Below are positions 61,750 through 64,000 of a stretch of DNA of 64,000 nt, one piece after another. The notes beneath the pieces are model-generated. The model was not told the DNA's origin. It was given only the letters and a program-made list of their open reading frames with translations, and made no database searches. Location of the stretch: positions 930,001 to 994,000 of the forward strand of contig JBAIAA010000120.1 of assembly GCA_037893245.1 (NCBI GenBank), in the 5' to 3' direction. This stretch comes from Crossaster papposus. Lineage: Eukaryota > Echinodermata > Asteroidea > Velatida > Solasteridae. Within the stretch, counting starts at the first letter, position 1. Every line of letters starts with the position of its first letter. The position numbers and the translations under genes were made by a program.

Positions 61750-62155
61750 GCCGGCTAGCGAATATTTTTTTCCCAAACCTAACTGGCAGATTTCATGAAT
61801 TATTCAGTAGTTGCATTGATCACTGTACAACACTTGGGTTCTAGGTTTCTTTTTTCTCTTAAACTTAAAAATACTCCAAAGATATCAATTTGACTGGGAA
61901 AAACGAGGTGACCTACAGCAGGATTCGAACCAGGGATCTTTGATCCATAGCCCATCCCACTATCCACTACACTACGTATAGCAGCTCGACAACAGCTGTT
62001 CTTTAAAGTGATTTAATGTAACTAGTTAACTATAACAACAATGCTGTGACGTCATGTTTTATTCCGATGAATAAACATAAGTTCTCATTCAAACTACTGA
62101 ATAATTCATAAAATCTGCCAGTTACGTTTGGGAAAAAAATATTCGCGGCCGGCTA
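61750..62155. mobile_element. TIR element carrying a tRNA-like sequence
   Basis: About 60-bp inverted ends: GGCCGGCTAGCGAATATTTT with AACTGGCAGATTTCATGAAT on the left and its near-exact inverse on the right up to ATATTCGCGGCCGGC. Total about 405 bp, no coding frame. The target duplication is unclear. Confidence 0.72.
61906..61980 (-). other. tRNA-like sequence inside the TIR element
   Basis: Minus strand contains TAGTGTAGTGGATAGTGG (A-box-like) and GGTTCGAATCC (B-box match), about 75 nt long, bounded by TACGTAG and CACCTCG. No clear acceptor stem, so it is a tRNA pseudogene or a SINE head rather than a working tRNA. Confidence 0.55.
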
Positions 62156-62815
62156 TAGAAAGAATATCAAAATGTGAAATTGTCCTATTGTTTTATTTAA
62201 CAAAATACATTTTTTTTTTTTTAAGAAAAAAATGTTTTGTGCAATTTTTATTTTCTATTGAGAATAGCTGTTACAGGGGTTAGCTTTGCATTGTTATCAA
62301 AAAAAAGGGAAAATTTTAAATTTGTATGATCAATTTAATATTTTAAGTGTTTAGCCATGCGCTTTTAACAAAAATGGGGACAAAAAATTGTATATGAAAA
62401 ATAAAAAATTGTAAGGGTTTAAATTTTGTGAAGTTGGTTTATAACATCGTATAGTGATTTGGGCATTTCTAATAAAGGCATCTGCAGAAATAAAGTTCAG
62501 AATCAAAATCAAGTTTAATATCCTTCTTTTCAGCAATTCTTAGTTTTAACATACGGTACAAATGTACAACACAACTACTGTACTTAAAACTAAGCAGCAT
62601 TTGATGTGATGATTTCAACAGAAAAACGAAATTATATTATACTCCATACAATTTCAAACATTGGTTGAACAAATAAACCTCAACTAAATGGTTGTCTGAT
62701 GGGTAACATGTAAATGCTGAAAATGTAAATAAATATAAACGCTTTTTGTAGGCGGTCTCAAGACTTATCACGCTGTAATACATAGCGTGTCTAATGTACA
62801 CTTCCATACACGGTG
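62156..62815. other. AT-rich sequence, no gene seen
   Basis: Strongly AT-rich with A and T runs. The longest frames are about 60 codons without recognisable content. Confidence 0.5.
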
Positions 62816-62901
62816 GTCTGTCCCCCTCCCTTCCCTAACCCCCATTCCCCTCCCTTTCCTAACCCTCCCTTTCCTAACCCCCCCCCCCCCAAAAAAAAAA
62901 A

Positions 62902-62938
<37 letters not shown>

Positions 62939-62960
62939 TATGATAATAATAATAATACAA
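62816..62960. repeat. C-rich run followed by (AAT)n microsatellite
   Basis: CCCTCCCTTTCCTAACCC repeats, C12, A13, then about 12 AAT/ATA units. Confidence 0.92.
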
Positions 62961-63029
62961 AAATTAATACAAAAAATTAAATTAAAAAATAGGCCGTTCC
63001 GTTTTGAGGTGGTATTTTGGGGGCCAGTG

Positions 63030-63250
63030 CTAGGTATTTACAGAACTAAAACAAAATAATAAAATAATAAACAGAAATTTAAATATATAAAATAAAGGTA
63101 AATTTAAGTTGGAGGTTTCTTGGATATTTAATTTAAGTTGCTAGGTATTTGTAGAAATAAAACAAAACTCCAGGAATATACATCTGATTAAATAATAAAC
63201 AGAAATTTAAATATATAAAATAAAGGTATATTTAGGTTGGAGGTTTCTGC
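63030..63250. repeat. ~125-bp tandem duplication
   Basis: GCTAGGTATTT, AGAACTAAAACAAAA, ATTTAAATATATAAAATAAA and TTGGAGGTTTCT occur twice about 125 bp apart. Confidence 0.8.
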
Positions 63251-63854
63251 CAATACATCAATGACAATCACACGTACTACGCATATTTAGGTAAAATACT
63301 AATTAGTTAAACCATGTACACTAAACTCACTCTAACACTGCCAGACACAGCGCAGTGCATCAGGTAAAAAAAGTCTGGTGCACTTTGATGCATTCTGCTG
63401 TCAACATCAGGGGAAAAAACGACCACAGTCTAAGACTATGAGAGCTAATTCCCTATACCCAGCACAATATGTGGCAGAGGGGTACCCCCCTCTTATCGCT
63501 TTACTTTATACGCACTCAACACTATTGTAACCTAACCCATCCCCCCTTGAAACCTAAAAGGAATTCCTGAGATTCCGGGAACACAATGGTCAACACAAAA
63601 GAGGGGGGGTTTTCTCTGCCACATATCGCGCTTCATATGTAATTCCCATTGAACAATGCCAGAGATGGATCCTGCTGCGTTGGGTGACCGCAGAAGCTCA
63701 AGGAGTTTGACCTTGAGATTTCTGACCTGATGGATCTCGCTGCACTAGGCAGGGTCGTCACTTTGACAAAGGATACAAATTGCTGCGTGTGGCAGGGAAC
63801 TCACAGAATACCTCGTTGGGTTGGGCTTATTATAAGGCCGTGTCTGAAACAGAC

Positions 63855-64000
63855 TTTCAGAGCTACGGCTACGTCTATTGTCAGCCTGCTCACACGTAGT
63901 TGTAATGGGCAAACACCTAGACAATAGCCATAGACAAGAGATTCTGACGCGGCTGAAATGTGCTTCCAGAGCTACGGCTACGTCTATTGTCAGCCTGCTC
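63855..64000. repeat. direct repeat at right window edge
   Basis: CAGAGCTACGGCTACGTCTA followed by TTGTCAGCCTGCTC occurs near 63858 and again at 63967 up to the last base, so a tandem array or duplicated element may continue outside the window. Confidence 0.7.

Overview
The window looks like nuclear DNA of a marine invertebrate deuterostome, most likely an echinoderm. It is AT-rich and repeat-rich, with GT-AG introns, tRNA-derived SINEs, MITEs, a short LTR element and long satellite arrays. There are no operons or bacterial signals. The species is an inference from gene content, not something the sequence proves.

Region 1 (1-19,150) is a tandem array of about 3-kb units. Each carries one intronless minus-strand gene for a secreted protein of about 247 residues: signal peptide, C-type lectin domain (CTLD), then a cysteine-rich PAN/apple-like domain. 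Six copies are complete and a seventh is cut by the left edge. The ligand-loop part of the CTLD varies between copies while the signal peptide and PAN half are almost constant. Each unit also carries a 105-nt tRNA-like Pol III element, two related promoter-like modules, and a +1-frame PAN-like segment directly downstream of the stop codon.

Region 2 (19,970-44,925) is one complete plus-strand gene for an ArfGAP1 orthologue. Twelve exons join in frame to 520 residues, with a C4 zinc-finger ArfGAP domain, arginine finger, ALPS-type amphipathic stretches and a Trp/acidic C-terminus. Five of its 11 introns carry minisatellites, several touching splice sites. Intron 7 (9.4 kb) holds a young 1,767-bp TRIM-like LTR element with apparently identical LTRs, a MITE nested in another MITE, and a perfect-TSD fold-back element.

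Region 3 (44,926-47,930) is the 3' flank, full of short inverted-repeat elements whose relatives also sit in the ArfGAP1 introns.

Region 4 (47,935-61,600) is satellite DNA in two opposed orientations that meet at about 50,814. It has two unrelated monomer families and a higher-order macro-unit repeated with changing composition. No gene is supported there.

Region 5 (61,600-64,000) has a TIR element carrying a tRNA-like sequence, simple repeats and partial copies of other repeats.

The lectin array and ArfGAP1 are not functionally linked as far as the sequence shows. The lectins would be secreted recognition proteins; ArfGAP1 controls Arf1-GTP hydrolysis on Golgi COPI vesicles. All coordinates, joins and copy comparisons were read by eye, without alignment software.
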